DNA of 64,000 nt from Streptomyces sp. S.PB5 (GCF_030403745.1 NZ_JAQMWP010000004.1:1-64000); one strand, 5' to 3'. Shown: positions 18,406 through 28,060, numbered from the stretch's first letter. Notes: a model not told the origin generated them from the sequence alone. Translations and numbers: made by a program.

Positions 18406-18629
18406 GTCGGGCGTTCCTCTCTCACGTGCTGTCTCGTACGAGTGGAGAGAGGCGGTGGCGGCGGAAGCATTACGCGGGTTCGGAGAACTTTTTTTCCAGG
18501 GGGTTCACGACGTCGGTCGGACGTTGCCCAAAAGGAGTGGGTCCCGTGGGACTGGCGGTGGGGGTTGCGCCGGTCTGATAGATGTGGAGCCCCCCATATT
18601 GACCCCCGAGCAGATACGGGACGACGGAC

Positions 18630-20366
18630 ATGAGCGCCCCAACCCCGGCCCCCGGCGACGACAGGCCCCGCGAAGGGTTTTACCCGGACCCGTCCATTCC
18701 TGGATATGTCCGGTACTGGAACGGTGCCGCCTGGGTACCGGGTACGAGCCGCCCGGCCCCGTCGGACGGTGAACCGCTCACACCCCCACCGGGCTCGGGA
18801 CCGGCCCCCTCCCCGGTGGAGGAGACGGGCCCGCACTTCTTCGACGAGGACCCGCAGCCGCCCTCCGTGGACTCCCAGCACGGCAACCGTCCGGAACCCG
18901 CCTCCGCCTGGGCCGCCGACCGCTCCCGTCAGTCCGGCTTCGGCGGCGACCAGGACCGCCGGGTCTCCTGGGGCGCGGCGGCCGGCACCGACCCCCGTAT
19001 CCCGTCCGACACGACGACCGGCGACGGCACGGCGACGATCCCGCCCGCGGACTCCGGCGGCGCGGCCTCCGGCAACACCTTCGTCTTCCGCAGGCCGACG
19101 GCCGGGGGAGGGGCGGCGGGTACGGCGGCTCCGGGCACGGCGGGCGCGGGCGGCGCGGGCGCTTCCGGCGGCCCGGCGTTCAACGGCCCCGGAGCTTCCG
19201 GGGCTTCCGGCGCTGCGGGGCCCGGCGGCAACTCCGCTTCCGGCCCCGGCGGTTCCGGCGGCCCGGCGTCCGGCGGCTCGCCCTCCGGCGCCCCCGGCTC
19301 AGGCACTCCAGGGGCCCCCGGCTCAGGCACGCATGGCGCCCCCGGCTCAGGCGCCCCCGGCGGCCCGGCCTTCGGTGCCGCCGCCTCCGCCGCCGGGCGG
19401 CCCGCGGGCGGCGCAACTCCTGGCGTCCCCGCCCCCGGTGGCCCCGTCTCCGACGAGGGCACCATGACCTTCCGGGCGGTCTCCCAGCGCACGCCACAGC
19501 AGGGTGGGGCGCAGGGCGGGGGCACGGGTGGCGCACGGTCCGACAGGGCGGCGGGGCCGGGCTTCGGCCCCCAGGCGGCGCCCGGCGCGGGCAGCGTCAC
19601 CGGCGGTCCGGCGGGCCCGCAGCCGGCGCCCGGAGCTCCCGGCGCCCCCGGCTTCGGCGCGGGCATGGCCGCCGCCGAGCGTGCCGCCGCCGCGCAGGCC
19701 CAGGCGCCCGCCCCCTCCGTTCCCGCCCAGCCCACCCCCATGAGCAGCGGCGCCGGCGGCGGTCAGCCCTCCTGGGCCCAGCAGGTGCACCGGCTGGCCG
19801 GAGCCCCGGGTGAGGACCAGCCCGTCGCCCCCTGGAAGCCCCCGGTCGACGACATCTTCCAGGCCGCCGCCCGCCGCCAGGCCGCCGCACGTCCGGCAGG
19901 GCTCGGCAAGCGGCTCACCGCCCGGCTCCTCGACACGCTCGTCCTCGTCGGTGTCACCGCGGCCGCCGCCGTCCCCCTCGGCACCAAGGCGCTCGACCAC
20001 GTCAACGAGAAGATCGACGCGGCCAAGCTCTCCGGCGAGACCGTCACCGTCTGGCTCCTCGACGGCACCACGTCGGCCTACCTCGGCATCGTCCTCGCCG
20101 TGCTCCTCCTCTTCGGCGTTCTCTACGAGGCGCTGCCCACCGCCAAGTGGGGCCGCACCCTCGGCAAGAAGCTGCTGGGCCTTGAGGTGCGGGACATCGA
20201 GGGCGGCGAACCCCCGTCCTTCGGCGCGGCCCTGCGCCGCTGGCTCGTCTACAGCGTCCCCGGACTCCTCGCGGTCGGTGTCGTGGGCGTCGTATGGGGC
20301 CTGTTCGACAAGCCGTGGCGCCAGTGCTGGCACGACAAGGCCGCACATACGTTCGTCGCGGGATAG
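18630..20366 (+). CDS. RDD-family membrane protein with DUF2510 and long disordered region
   Basis: A 578-residue three-part protein. A DUF2510 motif near residues 14-32 (REGFYPDPSIPGYVRYWNG) is followed by about 350 residues of Gly/Ala/Pro/Ser-rich low complexity, and then an RDD domain (from about residue 425, GLGKRLTARLLDTLVLVG) with three membrane helices and TLGKKLLGLEVRD. RDD proteins are membrane proteins of unclear function, some linked to transport. The disordered region is much richer in repeats than its neighbours. A second, shorter RDD gene follows 89 bases later. Confidence 0.85.
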   Translation: MSAPTPAPGDDRPREGFYPDPSIPGYVRYWNGAAWVPGTSRPAPSDGEPLTPPPGSGPAPSPVEETGPHFFDEDPQPPSVDSQHGNRPEPASAWAADRSRQSGFGGDQDRRVSWGAAAGTDPRIPSDTTTGDGTATIPPADSGGAASGNTFVFRRPTAGGGAAGTAAPGTAGAGGAGASGGPAFNGPGASGASGAAGPGGNSASGPGGSGGPASGGSPSGAPGSGTPGAPGSGTHGAPGSGAPGGPAFGAAASAAGRPAGGATPGVPAPGGPVSDEGTMTFRAVSQRTPQQGGAQGGGTGGARSDRAAGPGFGPQAAPGAGSVTGGPAGPQPAPGAPGAPGFGAGMAAAERAAAAQAQAPAPSVPAQPTPMSSGAGGGQPSWAQQVHRLAGAPGEDQPVAPWKPPVDDIFQAAARRQAAARPAGLGKRLTARLLDTLVLVGVTAAAAVPLGTKALDHVNEKIDAAKLSGETVTVWLLDGTTSAYLGIVLAVLLLFGVLYEALPTAKWGRTLGKKLLGLEVRDIEGGEPPSFGAALRRWLVYSVPGLLAVGVVGVVWGLFDKPWRQCWHDKAAHTFVAG

Positions 20367-20455
20367 CCGGATACGGCGAAGAGGCCACAGGATTCCGTAC
20401 CCCGGACGGCCGCTCGCCGGATGCGGAGCCGGGGGGTTCGCGGTCGACTCGGGCC

Positions 20456-21109
20456 ATGAGCAGTGAACCGCCCCCCGGCGCCGGCGGGCAGCCGCCGGAA
20501 GACGACCCGTTCAGGAAGCAGCCCCCGCCCCCGGGCGACGAGGGTTCCCCGTACGGCAGTCAGCCGCCGCCGTACGGAGGCAGTCCCTACGGCGGCGGAG
20601 GTCCCTACGGCGGCGGGGATCCGTACGGCGGCGGCTCGTACCCCAATGACCCGCTCGCCGGCATGCCCCCGCTCGCCGACAGCGGCAAGCGCACACTCGC
20701 CCGGATCATCGACCTGCTGCTCGTGCTCATCGTCGTCGCGCTGCTCACCTGGGCCTTCGGCGTCAACGAGTACGACATGGACCCGGACAAGGTCGAGTAC
20801 GGCAAGTCCCTCACGCAGTCGCTCATCACGGCCGTGCTCTACATGGCCTACGACACCGTCATGATCAGCCGCTCCGGGCAGACGCTCGGCAAGAAGTGGC
20901 TCGGTATGCGGGTGGCGAACCTGGAGAACGGCGCCACGCCCTCCGTGCAGACCGCGCTGACGCGTTCGGCGGTGCTGTGGATCCCGTTCGCCTTCTGCTG
21001 CGCCTGCATCTGGACCGCGATCTCGGGCGGCTGGAGCTACTTCGACAAGCCCTACAAGCAGGGCCTGCACGACAAGGCGGCGAAGACGGTGGTGGTCAGC
21101 ACCCGCTGA
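20456..21109 (+). CDS. RDD-family membrane protein
   Basis: A 217-residue protein. The first 70 residues are Pro/Gly/Tyr-rich with repeated PYGG units (SPYGGGGPYGGGDPYGGGS), followed by an RDD domain (GKRTLARIIDLLLVLIVVALL, then TLGKKWLGMRVANLENG) with about three membrane helices and a C-terminal YKQGLHDKAAKTVVV. It is a paralogue of the preceding gene in domain order. The ATG at 20456 is supported by the Pro-rich start; an earlier ATG at 20294 overlaps the previous gene. Confidence 0.85.
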   Translation: MSSEPPPGAGGQPPEDDPFRKQPPPPGDEGSPYGSQPPPYGGSPYGGGGPYGGGDPYGGGSYPNDPLAGMPPLADSGKRTLARIIDLLLVLIVVALLTWAFGVNEYDMDPDKVEYGKSLTQSLITAVLYMAYDTVMISRSGQTLGKKWLGMRVANLENGATPSVQTALTRSAVLWIPFAFCCACIWTAISGGWSYFDKPYKQGLHDKAAKTVVVSTR

Positions 21110-21131
21110 GCACCACCGTCGTAGGCGACCG

Positions 21132-21401
21132 TCAGGCGGCGGTCTTGGAGCCCGTGGCCACGGCCGGCACGGGCTCCTCGGTCGTCTCGGCCGTCTCGTC
21201 GGCGGGCTTGCGTACCGCGACCACACGGGACTTGGGCAGGGGCACTGTCATGGCGACGAGGAGCCCGAGGGCGAGGGCGCAGACGGCGATGACCGCGATC
21301 CCCAGACCCGAACTCGTCTGTGACAGCAGCAGCATGGCGAGCGTCGAGAAGATCACGGTGAACGAACCGTAGGCGAGCTGTGCGGCAGTCGGACGAGGCA
21401 T
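21132..21401 (-). CDS. Small two-helix membrane protein
   Basis: An 89-residue protein with two hydrophobic segments (about residues 9-28 and 33-53) and an acidic Thr/Glu-rich C-terminal tail that should lie in the cytoplasm. It starts MPRPTAAQLAYGSFTVIFS. No domain is recognised. It converges on the RDD gene with a gap of 22 bases. Similar small proteins are common in Streptomyces; function unknown. Confidence 0.7.
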   Translation of the reverse strand: MPRPTAAQLAYGSFTVIFSTLAMLLLSQTSSGLGIAVIAVCALALGLLVAMTVPLPKSRVVAVRKPADETAETTEEPVPAVATGSKTAA

Positions 21402-21852
21402 GGCAATCGTGTCCTCGGAAGTGGGGGTCCACGGGGGTGTCGGCCTGGCTTTCCGCCGGATTTCGGGCGTTCCGCCGAACGACTCTAATCGCGTGCATGC
21501 CCGAGCGGAACGAACGGTAAGCGTGACCTAACGAACAGTACCGGTGCATGGGGGGCGCACGGAGTCATACCGTCCACCAAGTGGACAGGTCCGAGCGCCG
21601 GTCGAGGGTTGCTCAAGACCCGCCCGAGACACCACCCAGGACGCTACTCAAGGACTTCACGAGATGTTCGTAAAGCGGATTCCGCTTCCGCATAGTGCAC
21701 TTGTCACGTCCAAGTCAAGATCTGTCTTTTCTTCTGAACCTCTAGTCAAATGACGTCACTTGACTACACGCGTTGATCACGCGCGCGCGGCCCCCTCCAT
21801 GAGCAGGACCCCTCCTGCCCCCCGCGCGTCCGAACGCGGGGGAGGACCTCAA
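21402..21852. promoter_or_regulatory. Long upstream region of the M6 protease with two palindromes
   Basis: About 450 bases without a convincing gene. It contains GTCCAC-caa-GTGGAC at 21572-21586 and a 22-base palindrome with one mismatched pair at 21744-21765 (arms AGTCAAATGAC / GTCACTTGACT), 87 bases before the protease start. A locally AT-rich stretch at 21690-21745 should hold the promoter. Such sites suggest control of protease expression by one or more dimeric regulators. Confidence 0.45.
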
Positions 21853-24195
21853 GTGACCAGTAGGACCTGGACGTTCAGAGCGGCGGCGACCACCGTCGCG
21901 CTGGCCGCCGCGACCGCGACGTTCTCCACGTTCGCCGTCGCCGAGGCCGGCACCGCCGCACCTCAGCCGGCCGCCTCGAACCGGACCGATCCGCAGCCGG
22001 CGAAGACGGAGCGGCAGCACGACTTCGACGGCCCGCTCTCCAAGACCCAGGAGGCGCAGCGCGAAGAGGCGCTGAAGCAGGTCATATCCGGCGACGCCAA
22101 GGTGACGGAGCGGAACGGCTCGCAGGTCGTCGCGCTCAAGAGCCGCAAGGGCGACAGCAAGTACGTCGAACTGGGCCGCGAGCGCACCGACAAGATCTTC
22201 ACGATCCTCGTCGAGTTCGGCGACCAGATCGACAGCCGCTACGGCGGCACCCCGGGCCCCGCCCACAACGAGATAGCCCAGCCGGACCGCGCCCAGGACA
22301 ACTCCACGGCGTGGCAGGCGGACTACAACAAGGCCCACTTCGAGGACCTCTACTTCGGCGACGGCACCGCGTCGATGAAGACCTACTACGAGAAGCAGTC
22401 CTCGGGCCGCTACTCGGTCGAGGGCGAGGTCACCGACTGGGTCAAGGTCCCCTACAACGAGGCCCGTTACGGCTCGAACTCCTGTGGCACCTGCGCCTGG
22501 AACGCGGTCCAGGACGGCGTCGCGGCCTGGGTCGCCCAGCAGCAGGCAGCGGGGCGCACCGACGCGGAGATCAAGGCGGACATCGCCGAGTTCGACCAGT
22601 GGGACCGCTACGACTTCGACGGCGACGGCGACTTCAACGAGTCCGACGGCTACATCGACCACTTCCAGATCGTGCACGCCGGTGAGGACGAGTCCGCGGG
22701 CGGCGGCGCCCAGGGCGAGGACGCCATCTGGGCGCACCGCTGGTACGCGTTCGGCACCGACGCCGGCTCCACCGGCCCGTCCGGCAACCTGCTCGGCGGC
22801 ACCCAGATCGGCGACACCGGCATCTGGGTCGGCGACTACACCATCCAGCCGGAGAACGGCGGACTCGGCGTCTTCGCCCACGAGTACGGCCACGACCTCG
22901 GTCTGCCGGACCACTACGACACCTCCGGCGGCGGTGACAACTCCACCGGCTTCTGGACCCTGATGTCCTCCGGTTCCTGGCTCGGCACGGGCAAGGACGC
23001 CATCGGTGACCTGCCCGGCGACATGACCGCCTGGGACAAGCTCCAGCTGGGCTGGCTCGACTACGACGTGGCGAAGGCCGCGACCAAGTCCGCGCACAAG
23101 CTGGGGCTGGCGGAGTACAACACCAAGAACAAGCAGGCGCTGGTCGTCGAACTGCCCGAGAAGGAGGTCACGACCGAGATCGTGCCCCCCGCGCAGGGCG
23201 CCACCCAGTGGTGGAGCGGCAGCGGCGACGGCCTGAAGAACACGCTGACCCGGTCCGTCGACCTGACCGGCAAGTCCGCGGCCACGCTGACGCTCGACGG
23301 CTGGTGGGCCATCGAGGCCGACTACGACTACCTGTACACCGAGGTCTCCACCGACGGCGGCGCGACCTGGAAGGCGGTCGACGGCACCGCCGACGGCGCG
23401 GCCATCACCCGTGACGCCAGCGGCCAGCCCGCCCTCACCGGCTTCTCGGACGCCAACAAGAAGCTGTCGTTCCCGCTGGACGCCTACGCCGGCCAGAAGA
23501 TCGACCTGCGCTTCCGCTACTCCACCGACGGCGGTGTGGCCGAGAAGGGCTTCACGGCCGACCAGATCTCCGTGACGGCCGACGGCGCCGCCCTGTTCGC
23601 CGACGACGCCGAGACCGCGGACGCGGCCTGGACCGCGAGCGGCTTCTCCCGGGTCGGCGCGACCATCACGGACGACTACGCGCAGTACTACATCGCCGAG
23701 AACCGCCAGTACGTGTCGTACGACAAGACGTTGAAGGTCGGCCCGTACAACTTCGGCTTCTCGACGACCCGTCCGAGCTGGGTCGAGCACTACGCCTACC
23801 AGAACGGCCTGTTGATCTGGAAGTGGGACACCTCCCAGGCGGACAACAACACCAGCGCCCACCCGGGCACCGGTCTCGTCCTGCCGATCGACTCCCACCC
23901 GACGGCCCTGAAGTGGTCCGACGGCACACCGATGTCCAGCCGCCTCCAGTCCTACGACTCGCCGTTCAGCCTGTACCGCACGGACGGCATGACGCTGCAC
24001 AAGGCGGACGTGGAGATCAAGATCCCGTCGTCGCGGGGTGTCCCGGTCTTCAACGACCACACCAGCACCTACTACGACGAGACGACCCCCTTCGCGGGCG
24101 TCCGGGTCACTGACACCAACACCAAGATCAAGATCGTCAAGGAGGCCCTCGACGGCTCCACGATCACGCTCGTGGTGGGCCCCGCGGTGAAGTAG
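21853..24195 (+). CDS. Secreted immune inhibitor A-type M6 metalloprotease
   Basis: A 780-residue secreted zinc protease. An N-terminal signal peptide (about residues 1-30, ATTVALAAATATFSTFAVA) is followed by a propeptide and an M6 catalytic domain with HEYGHDLGLPDHYD (two zinc His, catalytic Glu, third ligand), then LMSSGSWLG and a C-terminal beta-rich region with MAM/jelly-roll-like strands. The GTG at 21853 is preferred because GGAGGA ends 6 bases upstream; an ATG at 21760 would place 31 charged residues ahead of the signal peptide. It probably degrades extracellular protein during development. A strong terminator follows. Confidence 0.93.
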   Translation: MTSRTWTFRAAATTVALAAATATFSTFAVAEAGTAAPQPAASNRTDPQPAKTERQHDFDGPLSKTQEAQREEALKQVISGDAKVTERNGSQVVALKSRKGDSKYVELGRERTDKIFTILVEFGDQIDSRYGGTPGPAHNEIAQPDRAQDNSTAWQADYNKAHFEDLYFGDGTASMKTYYEKQSSGRYSVEGEVTDWVKVPYNEARYGSNSCGTCAWNAVQDGVAAWVAQQQAAGRTDAEIKADIAEFDQWDRYDFDGDGDFNESDGYIDHFQIVHAGEDESAGGGAQGEDAIWAHRWYAFGTDAGSTGPSGNLLGGTQIGDTGIWVGDYTIQPENGGLGVFAHEYGHDLGLPDHYDTSGGGDNSTGFWTLMSSGSWLGTGKDAIGDLPGDMTAWDKLQLGWLDYDVAKAATKSAHKLGLAEYNTKNKQALVVELPEKEVTTEIVPPAQGATQWWSGSGDGLKNTLTRSVDLTGKSAATLTLDGWWAIEADYDYLYTEVSTDGGATWKAVDGTADGAAITRDASGQPALTGFSDANKKLSFPLDAYAGQKIDLRFRYSTDGGVAEKGFTADQISVTADGAALFADDAETADAAWTASGFSRVGATITDDYAQYYIAENRQYVSYDKTLKVGPYNFGFSTTRPSWVEHYAYQNGLLIWKWDTSQADNNTSAHPGTGLVLPIDSHPTALKWSDGTPMSSRLQSYDSPFSLYRTDGMTLHKADVEIKIPSSRGVPVFNDHTSTYYDETTPFAGVRVTDTNTKIKIVKEALDGSTITLVVGPAVK

Positions 24196-24221
24196 TTCAC
24201 GTTTGTGCAGGTCAGAAGGTA

Positions 24222-24255
24222 ATCGGCGGCGACCCCCTGGCGGGTCGCCGCCGAT
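24222..24255 (+). terminator. Hairpin terminator after the M6 protease
   Basis: A perfect 14-base stem (24222-24235 with 24242-24255) and a 6-base loop CCTGGC, starting 27 bases after the protease stop. Confidence 0.8.
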
Positions 24256-24317
24256 CGTGTTTAGGTGCGTGCTGATGACTTTCTTATTGACACCGAGGCA
24301 CACGGGGGTGTGACCGC

Positions 24318-24680
24318 ATGGCCGCAGGAGGTTTCTGCAAGCTGCCGACAGGCAGCGTGGTGGTGGCGCTGAACCTGCCCAGACCCACCGCCGACGGCAC
24401 GGGCTGCGTCCGTGTCCTCGTCCACGCCCAGAACCGCGCCCGAGCCCTGACCAGGCTCCGCAATCTGGGCCTGCGAGCGGTCTACCTCCGCGGCAACGGC
24501 TCCCCGCCGACCCCGGACGAGATCACCGCGGTGCTCCACCACCCGGACGGCCTCATATGGCGTACGGCCCCTGACAACGCTGTCGTGGACAACGCTGTCG
24601 TGGTGCCGGGCGCGGAACTCGCCCAGGAGCTGTGGCACCCGATCAGGGCGTTGATGCGCAGACCGGCGGCACCGGCGTAG
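24318..24680 (+). CDS. Hypothetical protein
   Basis: A 120-residue soluble protein (MAAGGFCKLPTGSVVVALNLP) with an alpha/beta pattern: strand, RARALTRLRNLGLRAVYLRG helix-strand, and PPTPDEITAVLHHPDGLIWR. No family was recognised. It contains a perfect 15-base tandem duplication at 24573-24602 that doubles the residues DNAVV. GGGGGTG lies about 8 bases before the ATG. It converges on pncA. Codon pattern supports a real gene, but no function can be given. Confidence 0.6.
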   Translation: MAAGGFCKLPTGSVVVALNLPRPTADGTGCVRVLVHAQNRARALTRLRNLGLRAVYLRGNGSPPTPDEITAVLHHPDGLIWRTAPDNAVVDNAVVVPGAELAQELWHPIRALMRRPAAPA

Positions 24681-24716
24681 GGAGCCCCGCAGGGCCCCCG
24701 TGGAGCGTCCTCCGGC

Positions 24717-25307
24717 TCAGGCCACGACCGGCTTCCCGGAGAGCTCCACACCGGCCTGCCGCAGCTCCTCCAGCGCCCGCTCGGTGGTCTCCTCGGCCAC
24801 GCCCGCGGTCAGGTCGAGCAGCACCTGCGTACGGAACCCCTCGCGCACGGCGTCCAGCGCGGTGGCCCGTACGCAGTGGTCGGTGGCGATGCCCACCACG
24901 TCCACCTCGACGACCTCCCGGGACCGCAGCCAGTCGGCCAGTGCGACGCCGTTCTCGTCGGTGCCCTCGAAGCCGCTGTAGGCCGCCGAGTACGCGCCCT
25001 TGTCGAAGACGGCGTCGATCGCGCCGGAGGCGACCGCGGGGGCGAAGTTCGGGTGGAAGCCGACGCCCTCGGTCCCGGCGACGCAGTGCGCGGGCCAGGA
25101 GTGGGCGAAGTCGGGGTTGTCGGCGAAGTGGCCGCCGGGCGCGATGTGGTGGTCGCGGGTGGCCACCACGTGCTGGTACCCGGAACCGGCCGCCTGCCCG
25201 ATCAGCTCGGTGACGGCGGCGGCCACATCGGCACCCCCGGCCACCGCGAGAGAGCCCCCTTCGCAGAAGTCGTTCTGTACGTCGACGACGATCAAGGCGC
25301 GGCGCAT
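24717..25307 (-). CDS. pncA: Nicotinamidase
   Basis: A 196-residue isochorismatase-fold hydrolase that turns nicotinamide into nicotinic acid in NAD salvage. The catalytic triad is visible: Asp in VVDVQNDF (residue 9-10), Lys in [13 protein letters not shown] (about 103) and Cys in [14 protein letters not shown] (about 145). Metal-binding Asp-x-His is in [11 protein letters not shown]. It lies 75 bases downstream of pncB in the same direction, the next enzyme in the pathway, so the two are probably co-transcribed. Confidence 0.95.
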   Translation of the reverse strand: MRRALIVVDVQNDFCEGGSLAVAGGADVAAAVTELIGQAAGSGYQHVVATRDHHIAPGGHFADNPDFAHSWPAHCVAGTEGVGFHPNFAPAVASGAIDAVFDKGAYSAAYSGFEGTDENGVALADWLRSREVVEVDVVGIATDHCVRATALDAVREGFRTQVLLDLTAGVAEETTERALEELRQAGVELSGKPVVA

Positions 25308-25382
25308 GGTGGGTGTCCTTCGACTAAGTGTGAAATTACGAGCCTAGAGACTTCGGCGGCACTGCGGGAGGGCGCACCGCTT

Positions 25383-26729
25383 TTAGCTACCCGAGCGCCC
25401 CTGGACGTACTCCGTCGGAATGACGGGTTCCCCGCGCGACAGCTGCGTGGCGGACAGCGGCAGCCCGTCCCGCGCGGCCGTGTGCCGGTCCCGTACGACG
25501 TCCAGGGGCTCGCGCGCCACGACGTCCCCGCTCTTCACGAGCTCGACGAGCAGCTGGTGGTCGGCGAGCTCGGCCGGGACCGCCCCGGTGCCCACGACCT
25601 CGGCCTCCGCGATCCCGTCCGCGTCCGGCCTGCGGGCCGCCCACTTGCGGCCGCCGATGGAGGTCTTGCCGCCGGAGGACTTCTTCGCGACCGGCACGAG
25701 CGGGGCCTTCGGATCGGCCGACTCGGCGCGGGCGACGAGCTTGTAGACCATCGAGCAGGTCGGGTGCCCCGAGCCGGTCACCAGCTGCGTACCGACGCCG
25801 TAGGCGTCCACGGGTGCCGCCGCGAGCGAGGCGATGGCGTACTCGTCGAGGTCCGAGGTCACGATGATCTTCGTGTCCCGGGCGCCCAGCTCGTCCAGCT
25901 GCTGCCGCACCCGGTGCGCGACGAGCAGCAGGTCGCCGGAGTCGATACGGACCGCGCCCAGTTCGGGCCCGGCGACCTCCACCGCCGTACGGACGGCCTC
26001 CGCCACGTCGTAGGTGTCGACGAGCAGCGTGGTGTTCCGGCCGAGGGAGTTCACCTGGGCCTGGAAGGCGTCCCGCTCCCGGTCGTGGAGCAGGGTGAAG
26101 GCGTGAGCGGAGGTGCCGACGGTCGGGATGTTGTAGCGGAAACCGGCGGCGAGGTCGGAGGTGGAGGCGAAGCCGCCGAGGTAGGCGGCGCGGGAGGCGG
26201 CGACGGCCGCGAGCTCGTGGGTGCGGCGGGCGCCCATCTCGATCAGCGGGCGGCCGCCGGCGGCCGAGGCCATCCGGGAGGCGGCCGCGGCGATCGCGGA
26301 GTCGTGGTTGAGGATCGAGAGGATCACGGTCTCCAGGAGCACGCACTCGGCGAAGCTGCCCTCGACCCGCATGATCGGCGAGCCCGGGAAGTAGACCTCG
26401 CCCTCCGGATAGCCCCAGATGTCACCGGAGAACCGGTAGGAGGCGAGCCAGTCCAGGGTCTCCGCGTCGACGATGTCCCGTTCGCCCAGGAAGCGGAGCA
26501 CGTCCGCGTCGAAGCGGAAGTTCTCGACGGCGTCCAGGACCCGCCCGGTGCCCGCGACGACGCCGTAGCGGCGCCCGTGGGGAAGCCGCCGGGTGAAGAC
26601 CTCGAAGACGCTGTGCCGCTCCGCGGTACCGGCCTTCAGCGCGGCCTGCAGCATCGTGAGCTCGTACTGGTCAGTGAAGAGCGCCGTCGAGGGAACATCC
26701 ACCGGCAGCCCAAGGTCCGCTGTGTTCAT
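25383..26729 (-). CDS. pncB: Nicotinate phosphoribosyltransferase
   Basis: A 448-residue enzyme making nicotinate mononucleotide from nicotinic acid and PRPP. Typical segments are [16 protein letters not shown] near the N-terminus, [29 protein letters not shown] in the middle (family motif for substrate binding), and [16 protein letters not shown]. The ATG at 26729 ([25 protein letters not shown]) is chosen over an ATG at 26795 that would overlap the divergent clpS start. It precedes pncA, forming a nicotinamide-to-NAD salvage pair. Confidence 0.95.
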   Translation of the reverse strand: MNTADLGLPVDVPSTALFTDQYELTMLQAALKAGTAERHSVFEVFTRRLPHGRRYGVVAGTGRVLDAVENFRFDADVLRFLGERDIVDAETLDWLASYRFSGDIWGYPEGEVYFPGSPIMRVEGSFAECVLLETVILSILNHDSAIAAAASRMASAAGGRPLIEMGARRTHELAAVAASRAAYLGGFASTSDLAAGFRYNIPTVGTSAHAFTLLHDRERDAFQAQVNSLGRNTTLLVDTYDVAEAVRTAVEVAGPELGAVRIDSGDLLLVAHRVRQQLDELGARDTKIIVTSDLDEYAIASLAAAPVDAYGVGTQLVTGSGHPTCSMVYKLVARAESADPKAPLVPVAKKSSGGKTSIGGRKWAARRPDADGIAEAEVVGTGAVPAELADHQLLVELVKSGDVVAREPLDVVRDRHTAARDGLPLSATQLSRGEPVIPTEYVQGRSGS

Positions 26730-26786
26730 GGGACGGGATGGTACTCCCTTTTCGTCGGTGTGACGATTTCTGCCGGGCGTGGCAGC

Positions 26787-27104
26787 ATGGGCCATGTGAC
26801 GTCACCCGCTCCCGTAGAGATCGAACGAACCGAGTCGGCGGAAGAGGTCTTCGCCGTCCCCGAGCCGGACGTCCCCTGGGTCACCATCGTTCACAACGAC
26901 CCGGTCAACCTCATGAGCTACGTGACCTATGTCTTCCAGACGTACTTCGGGTACTCGAAGGACAAGGCCACCAAACTCATGCTCGACGTTCACCACAAGG
27001 GCCGGGCGGTCGTCTCCAGCGGAACCCGCGAGGAGATGGAGCGCGACGTGCAGGCCATGCACGGCTACGGTCTGTGGGCCACCCTCCAGCAGGACCGGAA
27101 GTAG
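26787..27104 (+). CDS. clpS: ClpS adaptor protein
   Basis: A 105-residue adaptor delivering N-degron substrates to ClpAP/ClpCP. The core [22 protein letters not shown], with the Asn-Asp that contacts the N-terminal residue, and [24 protein letters not shown] are family hallmarks. The ATG at 26787 or a GTG at 26796 could start it; both keep the conserved domain whole. It is followed 14 bases later by a DUF2017 gene, a pairing conserved in actinobacteria. Confidence 0.95.
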   Translation: MGHVTSPAPVEIERTESAEEVFAVPEPDVPWVTIVHNDPVNLMSYVTYVFQTYFGYSKDKATKLMLDVHHKGRAVVSSGTREEMERDVQAMHGYGLWATLQQDRK

Positions 27105-27118
27105 CTGAACTCACCTTC

Positions 27119-27721
27119 ATGCCTGGACACTTCGAACCGATCCCCGGCGGCGGCGCGGCCGTCGCCCTCGACGACGTCGAGATCTCCATCATCCGGTCGC
27201 TGGCCGTCCAGCTCCTGGAACTCATCGGCCCGGGCCCCGCCGAGGACGCCTCCGACGACCCGCTCGCCGAACTCTTCGCCGAGGGCCCGAGCGAGCCGCC
27301 CGCCGACCCGGTGCTGAGGCGCCTCTTCCCGGATGCGTACAGCGACCCCGAGGGCACTCCGGAGGCGAAGGAGGCCGAGGAGCAGCGGGCATACTCCTCG
27401 GAGTTCCGCCGCTACACCGAGAACGACCTGAGGGCCGGCAAGCGCGACAGCGCCCTCGCGGTGATCCGCTCCCTGGATGCGCTGAGCCCGGTGGACGACG
27501 GCGGGGCGGTCCTGAAGCTGTCCGTCGAGGAGTCGAGACAGTGGCTCGGCGCCCTCAACGACCTGCGCCTCGCGATCGGCTCCCGGCTCGACATCGCCGA
27601 CGAGGACGACACGGACCTGCTCTACCGGCTCCCCGACGAGGATCCGCGCAAGCCCATGGTGATGGCGTATCTGTGGCTGGGCGGGCTTCAGGAGACGCTC
27701 GTGACGACCCTGATGCCGTAG
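27119..27721 (+). CDS. DUF2017 family protein
   Basis: A 200-residue protein of the DUF2017 family, regularly found next to clpS in actinobacteria. It is acidic and helical, starts MPGHFEPIPGGGAAVALDDVEI, and has no membrane segment or catalytic motif. The tight spacing to clpS suggests shared expression and perhaps a role with the Clp machinery; that is inferred only from neighbourhood. A strong terminator follows at 27801. Confidence 0.85.
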   Translation: MPGHFEPIPGGGAAVALDDVEISIIRSLAVQLLELIGPGPAEDASDDPLAELFAEGPSEPPADPVLRRLFPDAYSDPEGTPEAKEAEEQRAYSSEFRRYTENDLRAGKRDSALAVIRSLDALSPVDDGGAVLKLSVEESRQWLGALNDLRLAIGSRLDIADEDDTDLLYRLPDEDPRKPMVMAYLWLGGLQETLVTTLMP

Positions 27722-27800
27722 TTGCTGTGGTGGTTTGTGGCGGTCTGTGACGATTTTGTGTTCGCTCAGCGGACGCTCAAATCCGGATAACGATCGTGTC

Positions 27801-27837
27801 ACCCTGGCGGCCGTGTATGGCCGCCAGGGTGTTTTTT
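27801..27837 (+). terminator. Rho-independent terminator after clpS-DUF2017
   Basis: A perfect 12-base stem ACCCTGGCGGCC / GGCCGCCAGGGT (27801-27812, 27819-27830) with a 6-base loop and a run of six T. This is one of the few textbook intrinsic terminators in the window. Confidence 0.9.
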
Positions 27838-27944
27838 GTCCGCTTCTCCCTGTGTTGTGCATCACTTATCGCTCAGGCGATCACGGTTTCCGCCGTGATA
27901 AATCTTCACGACCGCCCGACGAACACCACCCGTATGTTCGCTCG

Positions 27945-28060
27945 GGTGCGCCACCGAGCCGGTAACCGCCGGCCAGGCAGAAAGCTCCATCAATCCGGGG
28001 GGATCGAGAACCGATCCGAGGCCGACGAGAGGCCCGGTTCGGTATGGAGAAAGGCGCACC
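27945..28060 (+). ncRNA. Structured 5' leader of the amino-acid permease, possible riboswitch
   Basis: A 116-base element closed by a perfect 8-base helix GGTGCGCC/GGCGCACC (27945-27952 with 28053-28060), ending 6 bases before the permease ATG. Inside are a GCCGG/CCGGC hairpin (27958-27962, 27969-27973), a CTCCAT/ATGGAG helix (27985-27990, 28044-28049), a CCGGG/CCCGG helix (27995-27999, 28033-28037) and a GGATCG/CGATCC hairpin (28001-28006, 28012-28017). The 3' strands contain the purine-rich GGAGAAAGG that would serve as ribosome-binding site, so folding would mask it. The sequence did not match any riboswitch class I know. Helices are seen; the regulatory role is inferred. Confidence 0.55.

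Noticed and set aside
21742..24303. 853-codon minus-strand frame opposite the M6 protease
   Set aside because: Low-complexity Val/Arg/Gly shadow; the plus strand has signal peptide, HExxH motif and terminator.
27945..28060. The permease leader as a c-di-AMP (ydaO), glycine or SAM-IV riboswitch
   Set aside because: The conserved core sequences of these classes, as remembered, are not present; left as unassigned.
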